DNA of 64,000 nucleotides from Burkholderia diffusa (GCF_001718315.1 NZ_CP013363.1:682001-746000); one strand, 5' to 3'; positions 19,376 through 32,536 are shown, counted from the stretch's first letter. Notes: generated by a model from the letters alone, not told the origin. Numbers and translations: made by a program.

Positions 19376-20566
19376 ATGGACGACTCCCTCAACTTCGACA
19401 CGCTCGCCGTGCGCGCGGGCACGCAGCGCAGCAACTTCAACGAGCATTCGGAAGCGCTGTTCCTCACGTCGAGCTTCTGCTTCACGAGCGCGGCCGAGGC
19501 TGCCGAGCGCTTCGCGAATTCGGAAGACTATTTCACCTATTCGCGCTTCACGAACCCGACCGTCACCATGTTCCAGGATCGTCTCGCCGCGCTCGAAGGC
19601 GGCGAGGCCTGCATCGCGACGGCGTCGGGCATGGCGGCGATCATGTCGGTCGTGATGGCCGCGCTGCAGGCGGGCGATCACCTCGTCAGCTCGCGAAGCC
19701 TGTTCGGCTCGACGCTCGGGATGTTCTCGCAGATTTTCAGCAAGTTCGGCATCACGACGACCTTCGTCGATCCGACCGACCTGAACGCATGGCAGGAAGC
19801 GGTGCGGCCCGAAACGAAGATGTTCTTCCTCGAAACGCCGTCGAACCCGCTGACCGAACTCGCCGACATCGAGGCGATCGGCAAGATCGCGAAGGCCGCG
19901 AACGCGCTGTTCGTCGTCGACAACTGTTTCTGCAGCCCGGTGCTGCAGCAGCCGTTGAAGCTCGGCGCGGACGTCGTGATGCACTCGGCGACGAAGTTCC
20001 TCGACGGGCAGGGGCGCGTGCTCGGCGGCGCGCTGGTCGGCTCGAAGGAATTCATCATGGGCAAGGTGTTCCCGTTCGTGCGCAGCGCGGGTCCGACGCT
20101 GTCGGCATTCAACGCGTGGGTGCTGTTGAAGGGGATGGAGACGCTGTCTCTGCGCGTCGAGAAGCAGTCGGCGAATGCGCTGGAAATCGCGCGCTGGCTC
20201 GATTCGCATCCGGCCGTCGCGCGTGTGTTCTATCCGGGGCTCGAATCGCATCCGCAGCACGAACTCGCGAAGCGCCAGCAGAAGGCGGGCGGCGCAATCG
20301 TATCGTTCGAGCTGAAGGGCGACACGCCGGAGCAGCAGCGCGCGAATGCGTGGCGCGTGATCGACAGCACGAAGCTGATCTCGATCACCGGCAACCTCGG
20401 CGACACGCGCACGACGATCACGCATCCGGCGACGACGACGCATGCCCGCATCACGCCGGAAGCGCGTGCGGCCGCGGGGATCACCGAAGGGCTGATCCGC
20501 CTCGCGGTCGGCCTGGAAAACGCGGGCGACCTGCGCAACGATCTCGCGCGCGGCCTCGAGGGCTGA
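19376..20566 (+). CDS. metZ: O-succinylhomoserine sulfhydrylase
   Basis: A 396-residue Cys/Met-metabolism PLP enzyme making homocysteine from an activated homoserine and sulfide. The PLP lysine is K207 in HSATKFLDGQGRVLGG; YSRFTNPTVTMFQDRLAALEGG and ETPSNPLTELADI are family signatures. The ATG at 19376 follows GGAAAACGGAAC; an upstream in-frame ATG (19337) lies in the leader. Regulation by the upstream aptamer is likely. O-acetylhomoserine use cannot be excluded. Confidence 0.93.
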   Translation: MDDSLNFDTLAVRAGTQRSNFNEHSEALFLTSSFCFTSAAEAAERFANSEDYFTYSRFTNPTVTMFQDRLAALEGGEACIATASGMAAIMSVVMAALQAGDHLVSSRSLFGSTLGMFSQIFSKFGITTTFVDPTDLNAWQEAVRPETKMFFLETPSNPLTELADIEAIGKIAKAANALFVVDNCFCSPVLQQPLKLGADVVMHSATKFLDGQGRVLGGALVGSKEFIMGKVFPFVRSAGPTLSAFNAWVLLKGMETLSLRVEKQSANALEIARWLDSHPAVARVFYPGLESHPQHELAKRQQKAGGAIVSFELKGDTPEQQRANAWRVIDSTKLISITGNLGDTRTTITHPATTTHARITPEARAAAGITEGLIRLAVGLENAGDLRNDLARGLEG

Positions 20567-20597
20567 GCGCCGCGGCACGTTTCAGGGCCGGCATGAC

Positions 20598-20638
20598 AAC
20601 GGGCCGCTCGATCTGATCGAGCGGCCCGTTTTTTTTGG
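20598..20638 (+). terminator. terminator after metZ, facing bceM
   Basis: A 15-bp perfect stem: 20598-20612 (AACGGGCCGCTCGAT) pairs with 20616-20630 around three bases, followed by eight T residues. On the minus strand the A-run is short, so it mainly serves metZ, though the convergent bceM transcript ends against it too. Confidence 0.9.
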
Positions 20639-20662
20639 CCGGCGCCGCGCGCGTCGACGGAA

Positions 20663-24238
<3,576 letters not shown>

Positions 24239-26455
24239 TTGCGACGTCTGATTCTGGTTGGCATGACGGTATGCGCGGCGCTGTCCGCGAGCGCCGCCTC
24301 GGCTGAAACCGTGTTGCCCGCGACCACTTCGTGGATCGGCAACACGTTCGGCTATGGCGACGGCAGTTGGACGCAGATCGACATTCGCGCGATCGCGGTG
24401 ACGCCCGACGGCAAGGTGTATACGAACGCGCCGTGGGACGAGAGCGGCGCCGAGGCGAGCGTCTATCAGGACGGGAAGATGCTCGGCTTCGCCGGCGGCA
24501 CGCACGGCTGGGGCAACCTCGGCGGCAACGCGGTCGCGGTGAACAGTAAATATGCGTACGTCGCGATCGGCGTCGGCAACGAGCGTGGCCATCTGCAGTC
24601 GCCCGGCATCTGGCCGGACAAGGGCAAGCAGTGGTTCGGCATTTCGCGCCGCACGATCGGCGACATGAAGCAGCCGGCGCCGTTCCGCGCGGCGCCGCAG
24701 GTCGCGCCCGGCGGTCGCGCCGATGCCGGGCGCGCGCGGATGGCCGCCAGCTTCATGATGGTCAACGAGGTGCCGGCCCCGGCCCGCTCGGAAGTGGGCG
24801 AGGCGAAGGCGGAAGTCGGCGGCCTCGCGGCCGACGACAAGACGCTGTTCGCGACGAATCCGTCACATGACGAGGTGGACGTCTACGACGCCGAGACGAT
24901 GCAGAAGAAAGCCACGTGGAGCGCGCACGAGCCGGGCCGCATCGCGCTGGCCGGCGACGGCACGCTCTGGCTGCTCACCGATACGATCGGCGGCCCCGCG
25001 CATCTCGTGCACGTGCGCGCGGACGGCCGCAAGCTCGACGACGCGCCCGCGCTGCCCGACGGCACCGACGCGGTGGACGTGGCGGTCGACGCGAAAGGGC
25101 GTGTGCTGGTCGCGGACAACGGGCCTCGCCAGCAGGTGCTGATCTTCTCGAAAGGCGGCAAGGGCTATGCGCCGTCTGGCACGCTGGGCGAGCGCGGCGG
25201 CATCTTCGCGGGCCCGGTGCCGGGCCGTCCGGGGCCGCAGCGCTTCAATGGGCTGACGGGTGTGGGCGTTGATCGCGCGGGCAACGTCTACGTGTCGATG
25301 AACGGCATCGGGCCGCGTCACGACACGATCGGCGCTGGGCTGGGCGCGGTGCTCGAGAGCTATACGCCGGACGGCAAGCTGCGCTGGCAGGTGCAGGGGC
25401 TACTGTTTGTCGACGGCGCGTGGCTCGATCCGGCACGGCCGAACAGCGTGTACACGGGCAACAAGCGCTTCGAGCTCGATTTGTCGAAGCCGCCCGGCCA
25501 GGACTGGAAATACGTCGGCTTCCTGTCGAACCGCTTCAAGTATCCGGACGATCCCGTGTTCCATACGGACCAGTATCCCGGCATGCCGTTCGCGCGGCGC
25601 ATCGACGGCCGCACGTTCCTGTACCTGACCGACATGTACGCCGACCACCTGAAGATCTATCGCTTCGACGCGAAGCGCGACGGCGAGGTCGCGATTCCGT
25701 CTGGCCTGATCGCGGGCCGCGCGCGGCCGGTAGACAAGGTGCCGAACAAGCCGCCCGGCGGCGACTGGATCTGGCGCGACACGAACGGCAACGGCCGGCT
25801 CGACGAGGACGAATTCACGACCAACACGACGGGCAAGGCAAAGGCGGGCGGCTGGGGCTGGTGGGTCGACACGAAGGGCGACATCTGGCGCACGAGCGAC
25901 GTGCGCGGCATTCATCGCTTCGGCTACGGCGGCATCGACAAGGCCGGCAACCCGATCTACTCGTACGACAAGGTCACGACCTATCCGATGCCGCAGCCGT
26001 TCACGCAGCTGCGCCGCGCGATCTACGAGCCGCAGACGGACACGCTGTACGTGACCGGCTACACGGCCGACGCGCCGCCGCAGCCGGGCATCAACAAGGA
26101 AGTCGGCCGCGTGCTGGTGCGCTTCGACAAATGGTCGACCGGCTCGCCGGTGGTGCGCTACACGGTCGCGCTGCCCTGGCAGCTCGACGCGAAGCCGATC
26201 CTCGACCTGATCGGAATCACGGTCGAGGGCCGCTACATCTTCACGGTGGAGCCGGTCGGCAAGGTCCACGTGTACGACAAGGAAACCGGCAAGGAAGTCG
26301 GCGTGATGAGCCCGGGCGCGGAGGTCGGCAAGGCGTCGGGCTGGGTCGACGTGCCGTTCGGCATCAGCGCGTTCCGGCGCGAGAACGGCGAATACCTGGT
26401 GTTCGTCGAGGAAGACGCACGCGGCAAGGTGCTGATGTATCGCTGGAAACCGTAA
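24239..26455 (+). CDS. bceP: exported repeat-rich protein of the exopolysaccharide cluster
   Basis: A 738-residue protein. I place the start at TTG 24239, because GGAGAG lies just upstream and the result is a clean signal peptide (MRRLILVGMTVCAALSASA, cleavage after ASA). ATG 24131 would add 36 residues without signal character. The mature part has recurring strand-turn segments such as AIAVTPDGKVYTN and GVGVDRAGNVYVSMNG, typical of NHL/beta-propeller folds. Residues 514-525 (DTNGNGRLDEDE) form an EF-hand-like calcium loop. Function is unknown; a periplasmic or surface role in polysaccharide export or modification is plausible. The name is by position only. Confidence 0.75.
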   Translation: MRRLILVGMTVCAALSASAASAETVLPATTSWIGNTFGYGDGSWTQIDIRAIAVTPDGKVYTNAPWDESGAEASVYQDGKMLGFAGGTHGWGNLGGNAVAVNSKYAYVAIGVGNERGHLQSPGIWPDKGKQWFGISRRTIGDMKQPAPFRAAPQVAPGGRADAGRARMAASFMMVNEVPAPARSEVGEAKAEVGGLAADDKTLFATNPSHDEVDVYDAETMQKKATWSAHEPGRIALAGDGTLWLLTDTIGGPAHLVHVRADGRKLDDAPALPDGTDAVDVAVDAKGRVLVADNGPRQQVLIFSKGGKGYAPSGTLGERGGIFAGPVPGRPGPQRFNGLTGVGVDRAGNVYVSMNGIGPRHDTIGAGLGAVLESYTPDGKLRWQVQGLLFVDGAWLDPARPNSVYTGNKRFELDLSKPPGQDWKYVGFLSNRFKYPDDPVFHTDQYPGMPFARRIDGRTFLYLTDMYADHLKIYRFDAKRDGEVAIPSGLIAGRARPVDKVPNKPPGGDWIWRDTNGNGRLDEDEFTTNTTGKAKAGGWGWWVDTKGDIWRTSDVRGIHRFGYGGIDKAGNPIYSYDKVTTYPMPQPFTQLRRAIYEPQTDTLYVTGYTADAPPQPGINKEVGRVLVRFDKWSTGSPVVRYTVALPWQLDAKPILDLIGITVEGRYIFTVEPVGKVHVYDKETGKEVGVMSPGAEVGKASGWVDVPFGISAFRRENGEYLVFVEEDARGKVLMYRWKP

Positions 26456-26505
26456 CGGGCGGCACCGTCGTCGACGTCATGGGCCTGTTCCCGCTAATAA
26501 CGGGC

Positions 26506-26538
26506 CCTTCTGGCGACCCGCCCGGCGAAGGTTTTTTT
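26506..26538 (+). terminator. intrinsic terminator after bceP
   Basis: CCTTC (26506-26510) pairs with GAAGG (26527-26531), with inner GGCG/CGCC pairing, followed by seven T residues at 26532-26538. It would limit readthrough from bceP into bceQ. Confidence 0.7.
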
Positions 26539-26548
26539 AATTTCGGAA

Positions 26549-26621
26549 ACGTGCGTTGCCGGCCGTATCGAGGCGTCGGTCGTCGCTTCCCTGGCGCGGC
26601 GCGACGACCTGCAACGCACGT
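26549..26621 (+). other. nested hairpin element in the bceQ leader
   Basis: Outer stem: ACGTGCGTTGC (26549-26559) pairs perfectly with GCAACGCACGT (26611-26621). Inner stem: GGTCGTCGC (26578-26586) pairs perfectly with GCGACGACC (26601-26609). Only one base separates the two right arms, so this is a compact 73-base structure ending 31 bp before the bceQ ATG. It could be a leader RNA controlling flippase expression or a small RNA after the terminator. It has no long T-tail. Confidence 0.6.
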
Positions 26622-26652
26622 TCTCAAACCCGTCATCCGCGGGAACAGGCCC

Positions 26653-28131
26653 ATGGGCACAAGCATGGACAAAGGCATACTCAAGAACGTTTCGATCAAC
26701 TTCATCGGCCTGATCCTGCCGACCTTCGTGTCGCTGGTGACGGTGCCCGCGTACATTCACGCGCTGGGCGTCGAACGCTACGGCGTCGTCAGCCTGGTGT
26801 GGACGCTGATCGGTTATTTCGGGATCCTCGATCTCGGGATGAGCATGGCCGCGCAGAACCACATCTCGAAGGCGCTCGCGAGCGGCAACGCGGACGAAAG
26901 CGCGCGCGTCTTCTGGAGCGCGTTCTGGCTGAACCTCGGCACGGGCATCGTTGGCGGACTGCTGATCTATTTCGGTGCGTTCGTCTACACCGCGTATTTC
27001 ACGAAGGTGTCCGCAGCGATGCAGCACGAGGTGTATCTCGCGTTGCCGTGGCTCGCGCTCGCGATCCCGCTCGCGAACGTGTCGTGGGTGTTCGCCGGCG
27101 CGATCAACGGCGCCGAACGGTTCGGCGTGTTCAACACGAACCAGACGATCGGCACGTTCCTGTTCCAGTTGCTGCCGCTCGGCGCCGCATGGTGGATCGC
27201 GCCGAACCTGCAGACGGTGCTGGCCGCGGCCGTCGTCGCGCGGCTGATCGCGGCGGTGATGCTCGGTCACGCGAGCATCAAGGTGCTCGCCATCCGGCGC
27301 ATCGACCCGCCGCAGTGGGGCACCGCGAAAGGGCTGTTCAACTTCGGCGGCTGGATGCTGATCGCGAGCACGACCAGCATGATCGCCGACACGCTCGATC
27401 GCGTGATGCTCGGCGCCGGCATGGGCGCGAAGTTCGTCACCTATTACACGGTTCCGCAGAACCTCGTCACGCGGCTGAACATGCTGCCGAACGCGCTGGT
27501 GCGCACGCTGTTTCCGCGCCTGTCGGCGGTCGGCCGCGAGCATGCCGATACGCTCGCGCGCCAGTCGCTCGAATTTCTGAACGGCGTGTTCACGCCGGTC
27601 GGCATCGTCGCGATCTTCGCGCTCGCGCCGTTCCTCACGTTGTGGGTCGGCGCCGATCTCGCCGCACATTCGGCGCCGGTCGGGCGCGTGCTGGTGATCA
27701 GCGTATGGCTCGTCGGCCAGGCGAGCGTCATGCGGATCCTGATCCAGTCGCAGGTCAATCCGGCCCGGGCGGCGTTCGCCGGGCTCGTCGAGATGCCGTT
27801 CTTCGTCGGCGGCCTGTGGCTCGGCATCCATCACTTCGGGCTGATCGGCGCGGCGGTGGTCGTCGCGGCCCGCGCGCTGGTCGATTACGGCGTGCTGCTT
27901 TACCTGTCGGCGATCCGGATGCGCGCGATCGTGCTCGACATGCTCGCGCATCTCGCCTTCCTGCTCGCGAGCCTGTTTCTCGCGCAAGCGTGGCCGGGGC
28001 TGGGCCAGTCGATCGGCCTTTGCGCGGTCGTGCTGGTGCTGAACCTTGCGTGGTCGCTCACGATGACGCCGGCCCTGCGTGCGCTCGCGCGCGACCTGTT
28101 CGTCCGTCTCAATGCGAGGAAAACCGTATGA
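26653..28131 (+). CDS. bceQ: polysaccharide flippase (Wzx/MATE-like)
   Basis: A 492-residue protein with about 12-14 hydrophobic segments. It begins with ILKNVSINFIGLILPTFVSL and includes YGVVSLVWTLIGYFGILDLG, as in RfbX/Wzx exporters, which flip lipid-linked repeat units across the inner membrane. ATG 26653 is chosen; ATG 26665, four codons later, is also possible. The stop overlaps the start of bceR (ATGA). Confidence 0.88.
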   Translation: MGTSMDKGILKNVSINFIGLILPTFVSLVTVPAYIHALGVERYGVVSLVWTLIGYFGILDLGMSMAAQNHISKALASGNADESARVFWSAFWLNLGTGIVGGLLIYFGAFVYTAYFTKVSAAMQHEVYLALPWLALAIPLANVSWVFAGAINGAERFGVFNTNQTIGTFLFQLLPLGAAWWIAPNLQTVLAAAVVARLIAAVMLGHASIKVLAIRRIDPPQWGTAKGLFNFGGWMLIASTTSMIADTLDRVMLGAGMGAKFVTYYTVPQNLVTRLNMLPNALVRTLFPRLSAVGREHADTLARQSLEFLNGVFTPVGIVAIFALAPFLTLWVGADLAAHSAPVGRVLVISVWLVGQASVMRILIQSQVNPARAAFAGLVEMPFFVGGLWLGIHHFGLIGAAVVVAARALVDYGVLLYLSAIRMRAIVLDMLAHLAFLLASLFLAQAWPGLGQSIGLCAVVLVLNLAWSLTMTPALRALARDLFVRLNARKTV

Positions 28132-30593
28132 ATCGCGATCTGGCGGAACACGCCATCCTGAACCTCGCCACGGCCGATGCCGCCGTGGCCGAAGCCGGCG
28201 ACACCGCCGCGCTGCGCCGGACCGAACCGGCCGCGCACGCGGGCGCACGCGATGCCTCGCGCCCGCTGCGCGTGGCGATCGTCCACGACTGGCTCGTCAC
28301 GTACGCCGGCGCCGAGCGCGTGCTCGAACAGATCGTCGCGTGCTTTCCCGATGCGGACCTGTTCAGCCTCGTCGATTTCCTCGACGATCGCACGTTCGTG
28401 CGCGGCAAGCCGGTGACGACCTCGTTCATCCAGAAGCTGCCGTTCGCGCGCACCAAGTACCGCAGCTACCTGCCGCTGATGCCGCTCGCGATCGAGCAGC
28501 TCGACGTGTCGGACTACGATCTCGTGATCTCCAGCAGCCATGCGGTCGCGAAGGGCGTGCTGACCGGGCCGGACCAGATGCACATCAGCTACGTGCATTC
28601 GCCGATCCGCTACGCGTGGGACCTGCAGCACCAGTATCTCGAACAGTCGAATCTCACGCACGGGCCGAAGTCGCTGCTTGCGCGGATGATCCTGCATTAC
28701 ATCCGCAACTGGGACACGCGCACCGCGAATGCGGTGGACGGCTTCGTCGCGAACTCGGCATTCATCGCACGACGCATCCGCAAGGTGTATCACCGCGATG
28801 CGGCGGTGATCTTCCCGCCGGTCGACGTCGACGGCTTCTCGCTGAACGAGGCGAAGGACGATTTCTACCTGACCGCGTCGCGGATGGTGCCGTACAAGAA
28901 GATCGACCTGATCGTCGAAGCGTTCTCGCACACTCCGGAGCGCAAGCTCGTCGTGATCGGCGACGGCCCCGAGATGCAGAAGATCCGCGCGAAGGCCGGC
29001 CCGAACGTCGAGATCATGGGCTACCAGCCGTTCGCGGTGCTGCACGACCGGATGCGGCGCGCGAAGGCGTTCGTGTTCGCTGCCGAGGAGGATTTCGGCA
29101 TCTCGGTGGTCGAGGCGCAGGCATGCGGCACGCCCGTGATCGCATACGGCAAGGGCGGCGCGCTCGAGACGGTGCTCGAACCGCGCTCGCACGCGCATCC
29201 GACCGGGCTGTTCTTCGACGAACAGACGCCGCACGCGATCGTCGCGGCGGTCGACGATTTCGAACGCGCGCCGCAGCGCTTCTCGCCGCAGGCGTGCCGC
29301 GCGAACGCGGAGCGTTTTTCGGCCGACACGTTCCGGCGGCGCTTTCTCGACTACGTGGAGGCCGCGCTGCCCGGCTCGACCGCGCAGCGCGGCACGGCCG
29401 TTGCGCCGGCACCCCCCGCGCGCGGCCCGGCGACGCTCGTGCTCGACCAGAGCGGCGTGCTCGGCGGCGCCGAGCTGTCGTTGCTGGAGATCATGAAGCA
29501 CATGCGCGCGAACGCCGACGTGGTGCTGTTCGACGACGGCCCGTTCCGCGCGGCGCTCGACGAGATCGGCGCGCGCGTCGACGTGCTCGACCAGGGCGCG
29601 CTCGCCGGGGTGCGCAAGCAGGGTGGCGTGTCGACAGGTGCGTTGAAGCAGCTCGTCACGCTCGTGCGCGACGTCGCGCGGCGCGCACGCCGCGCCGAGG
29701 TGATCTACGCGAACACGCAGCGCGCGATGGTGGTCGCGGCGCTGGCCGGGCGGCTCGCGCGCAAGCCGGTGGTGTGGCACCTGCGCGACATCGTCAGCGG
29801 CGACCATTTCGGCAACAAGCAGCTGATGGCGATCAAATACTGCGCGCGATTCGGCGTCACGCGCGTGATCGCGAACTCCGACGCGTCCGCGCAGGCATTC
29901 CGTGCGCTGACGGGCTTCACGCCGCAGCACGTCGACGTCGTGTTCAACGGCATCTCGGCCGAACCGTTCGACGCGCTGGACACGGCAAGCCAGGCCGCGC
30001 TGCGCGCGCGCTTCGGGGTACCCGAGCACGCGTGGCTGGTCGGCTCGTTCAGCCGCCTCGCGCACTGGAAGGGGCAGCACCTGCTGCTGGAGGCTGCGGC
30101 TCGCCATCCCGACATGCACGTGGCGCTGGTCGGCGCGCCGCTGTTCGGCGAGGACGAATACGCGGCGCAACTGCACGAGATCGTCGCGCGTCACGGAATG
30201 GACGACCGCGTGCACTTTCTCGGGTTCCAGCGCGACGTGGCCGCGTGCATGAAGGCGGTCGACGTGGTCGCGCATACGTCGATCACGCCGGAGCCGTTCG
30301 GGCGCGTGATCGTCGAAGGCATGCTTGCGCGGCGGCCGGTGGTCGCGGCCCGCGCGGGCGGGGTCGTCGAGATCATCGAGGACGGCGAAAACGGGCTGCT
30401 GTGCGAGCCGGGCAACGCGGCCGCGCTGGCCGACGCACTGGGCCGGCTGCAGCACGACGGAGCGCTGCGCGAGCGGCTTGTCGCGAGCGGGCGGGCGACA
30501 GCGGTGCGCCGGTTCGGCACCGAGACCTATGTGGAGCGGGTCGAGAAGATCCTCGCGGATACGGCGAAGGCCGCGAAGGCGAAGAAGCGGTAG
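28128..30593 (+). CDS. bceR: two-domain glycosyltransferase (two GT4-like units)
   Basis: An 821-residue fusion. Domain 1 (about 46-420) starts RVAIVHDWLVTYAGAERVLE and carries the nucleotide-sugar motif EEDFGISVVEAQACGTPVIA. Domain 2 (about 430-815) starts TLVLDQSGVLGGAELSLLEI and carries ITPEPFGRVIVEGMLARRPV. Both E-x7-E motifs are intact, so both halves are probably active, adding two successive sugars to the repeat unit. A Pro/Ala-rich linker (PAPPARGPA) joins them. GAGGAAAA precedes the ATG. Confidence 0.9.
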   Translation: MNRDLAEHAILNLATADAAVAEAGDTAALRRTEPAAHAGARDASRPLRVAIVHDWLVTYAGAERVLEQIVACFPDADLFSLVDFLDDRTFVRGKPVTTSFIQKLPFARTKYRSYLPLMPLAIEQLDVSDYDLVISSSHAVAKGVLTGPDQMHISYVHSPIRYAWDLQHQYLEQSNLTHGPKSLLARMILHYIRNWDTRTANAVDGFVANSAFIARRIRKVYHRDAAVIFPPVDVDGFSLNEAKDDFYLTASRMVPYKKIDLIVEAFSHTPERKLVVIGDGPEMQKIRAKAGPNVEIMGYQPFAVLHDRMRRAKAFVFAAEEDFGISVVEAQACGTPVIAYGKGGALETVLEPRSHAHPTGLFFDEQTPHAIVAAVDDFERAPQRFSPQACRANAERFSADTFRRRFLDYVEAALPGSTAQRGTAVAPAPPARGPATLVLDQSGVLGGAELSLLEIMKHMRANADVVLFDDGPFRAALDEIGARVDVLDQGALAGVRKQGGVSTGALKQLVTLVRDVARRARRAEVIYANTQRAMVVAALAGRLARKPVVWHLRDIVSGDHFGNKQLMAIKYCARFGVTRVIANSDASAQAFRALTGFTPQHVDVVFNGISAEPFDALDTASQAALRARFGVPEHAWLVGSFSRLAHWKGQHLLLEAAARHPDMHVALVGAPLFGEDEYAAQLHEIVARHGMDDRVHFLGFQRDVAACMKAVDVVAHTSITPEPFGRVIVEGMLARRPVVAARAGGVVEIIEDGENGLLCEPGNAAALADALGRLQHDGALRERLVASGRATAVRRFGTETYVERVEKILADTAKAAKAKKR

Positions 30594-30638
30594 ATGCGGT
30601 GCGTCGGCGCGAAGCGCCGCCATGCGCCGGGAAACGGG

Positions 30639-30680
30639 CCCTCATGCGGCGACGTGCTGCATGAGGGTTCTGCTTTTGGG
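30639..30680 (+). terminator. hairpin after bceR
   Basis: CCCTCATGC (30639-30647) pairs with GCATGAGGG (30659-30667), followed by TTCTGCTTTT, a plausible terminator with an interrupted T-tract. The remaining 315 bp to bceS (30681-30994) show no gene I can support. Confidence 0.55.
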
Positions 30681-30994
30681 CGGGCGGGAGCCTGTTGAGT
30701 GTCAGGCGCAGGTTGCCGGCGGCGAGGTGCTGCTGATGCGTTGGCGCACGGACCGCCGCTGGGCAGCCTTGCCTGCTGTTTGGCTCGGAAACGCTTCACG
30801 GAATGCCGTCGGCGACGCCATGAGGTCATGTCGTGAGGCGGGTGGGGCGACGGGCAGTGCAGCCGTCCAGGCTTCGGTACGTGATACCCGCCGCGCCCGA
30901 CGCGCCCATGGATCCGCCGCGCGCGTGGCGCCCATCAATCGGCCCCCGCACGATCCCAGGGCGCGCGCGGGCCGGGAGCGCCGTAACGGCGCAA

Positions 30995-32170
30995 TCAGGC
31001 AGCCTGCTCGGGGGCCGGTGCCACGACGCGGGCGCCGCGCGTCGGCTTCAGGCTGGCCGACCACATCATCGCGGGGCGTTCGAACAGCCGGTAGAACACG
31101 TAGGCGACCGGAATCGCGGCGGCCATGAACGTGATCGACGGCCAGATCGACAGTTGCAGTTCGGAGTGGAACAGCACCGAGCCGAGGCAGACGAACAGCG
31201 GCAGGTGGATCAGGTACAGCGAGTAGCTGAAGTCGCCGAACCAGCCGAGCACGCGCAAGAGCGGCGTCGGGCGCGGCGGGCAGGCGAGCGCGCGGTACAG
31301 GAAGCATGCGAAGCCGGCAGCCCATAGCTGGAACGCGCCGTACTGGCCGAAATGGAACGCGCCGCAGCCCGCGGCCAGCAGCGCGGCGGCCGCGACGTAC
31401 CACGCGCGCGACGGCACGGCGGCCGTGCCGCGCGCCGGCTGCGCGCGCACGTCGGCGATCCACGCGCCGACCGTCCAGGACAGCCAGTACGACGTGAAGA
31501 ACTGCAGGTCGTGGCGTTCGAGCAGCCATGCCGACGCGACGTTGACGAGCGCGACGGCCGCCACGATGGCCGGCATGCCGATGCGTCGACGCAGCGCGAA
31601 CAGCAGCGGGTAGATTGCATAGAACTGCACTTCGAGCGACAGCGTCCACAGCGCGCCGTTCGATCCGTACGTGTAGCCGGCAACGCCCTGCAGCGAGAAC
31701 AGGTTCACGAGGAACGCGGTGAGGCCGACATCGCGGATCTTGTGGCTGACCGGCGCGATCTGCAGGCTGACCGCGTCCATCGCGAGCGTGAACAGCAGCG
31801 CGGCGAGCAGCACCGGGTAGATGCGGGCGAAGCGGCGCGCCCAGAAGTTGGGCGCGTCGAGCCGATACGCGGGGTTGGCCGCGAGCTTGAGCGCCGCGTT
31901 GCGGTGGATGCAGTAACCGCTGATCACGAAGAAGATCGGCACGCCGGCGGAGCCCCACGCGAACGGGAAGGTCAGGTAGCCGGCGATCACGCTCGGGCTG
32001 AGCGCATGACCGTAAGCGTGATGGAAGCTCTGCATGCCGACCCAGACGACCTGGCGGCAGTGGAAATAGGCGACGAGCAGCGCCGCGAACCCGCGCATCG
32101 CGTCGATCACGTGTTCCTTGTGGTCGGCGACGGGCGGCGCGGCCAAAGACGATCCGCTGAAAGCTTGCAT
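30995..32170 (-). CDS. bceS: acyltransferase-3 family membrane protein
   Basis: A 391-residue polytopic protein. IDAMRGFAALLVAYFHCRQV is the family N-terminal signature with its His; SAGVPIFFVISGYCIHRNAA and LWTLSLEVQFYAIYPLLFAL follow. The likely role is O-acylation of the exopolysaccharide. It is distinct in sequence from BceO and BceU, so the three may modify different sugars. AAGGA precedes the ATG. The gene is divergent from the small protein gene and bceT. Confidence 0.87.
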   Translation of the reverse strand: MQAFSGSSLAAPPVADHKEHVIDAMRGFAALLVAYFHCRQVVWVGMQSFHHAYGHALSPSVIAGYLTFPFAWGSAGVPIFFVISGYCIHRNAALKLAANPAYRLDAPNFWARRFARIYPVLLAALLFTLAMDAVSLQIAPVSHKIRDVGLTAFLVNLFSLQGVAGYTYGSNGALWTLSLEVQFYAIYPLLFALRRRIGMPAIVAAVALVNVASAWLLERHDLQFFTSYWLSWTVGAWIADVRAQPARGTAAVPSRAWYVAAAALLAAGCGAFHFGQYGAFQLWAAGFACFLYRALACPPRPTPLLRVLGWFGDFSYSLYLIHLPLFVCLGSVLFHSELQLSIWPSITFMAAAIPVAYVFYRLFERPAMMWSASLKPTRGARVVAPAPEQAA

Positions 32171-32383
32171 GCGATTCGATTCCTTGCGACGGATGAAGGG
32201 GATGGTCCAATCGTAATGCGCAAGAATTCGATCGAATGAATAAAAAAATCACGCCGGGAAATGATGGTGTTTCAGATGGTGGTTTTATTCCGGTGTGAAA
32301 GCGGTTTCGCCGACGCCACAATTATTTGCCGATTTTTTTCTGATAGCTTGAAGCTCCAGTTGATTGATGCAAGGAGCGGCAAG
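32171..32383. promoter_or_regulatory. divergent AT-rich control region before bceS
   Basis: Contains the perfect 12-bp palindrome ATTCGATCGAAT at 32226-32237 and A/T runs at 32240-32246 and 32332-32339. No clean sigma-70 pair stands out on either strand. It should hold the promoters of bceS (minus) and of the small protein gene at 32384 (plus). Confidence 0.45.
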
Positions 32384-32527
32384 ATGGACATGCATTGGAT
32401 CGCGAGCGCGGCAGTACTGCTGGTCATGGCCGTGCTGTCGGCGTACCGCGAGGCGCTGAAGAACGAGCCGATTCGCCCGGGCCTCGAGCGGGGCGGCGTC
32501 CCGTATATCGAGGAATTCGAATCGTAA
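32384..32527 (+). CDS. small single-pass membrane protein in the exopolysaccharide cluster
   Basis: A 47-residue protein starting at ATG 32384, seven bases after a perfect AAGGAG. It has one hydrophobic helix (WIASAAVLLVMAVLSAY) followed by a charged tail with REALKNEPIRPGLERGG. The strong ribosome site, a clean membrane segment and a position between divergent exopolysaccharide genes make it a credible gene. I do not recognise the family. Confidence 0.65.
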   Translation: MDMHWIASAAVLLVMAVLSAYREALKNEPIRPGLERGGVPYIEEFES

Positions 32528-32536
32528 GAATTTGTA

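Noticed and set aside
17201-20578. 1125-residue open frame antisense to purF and metZ
   Set aside because: It spans two well-identified genes, an intergenic terminator and a riboswitch; the product is compositionally biased with no domain.
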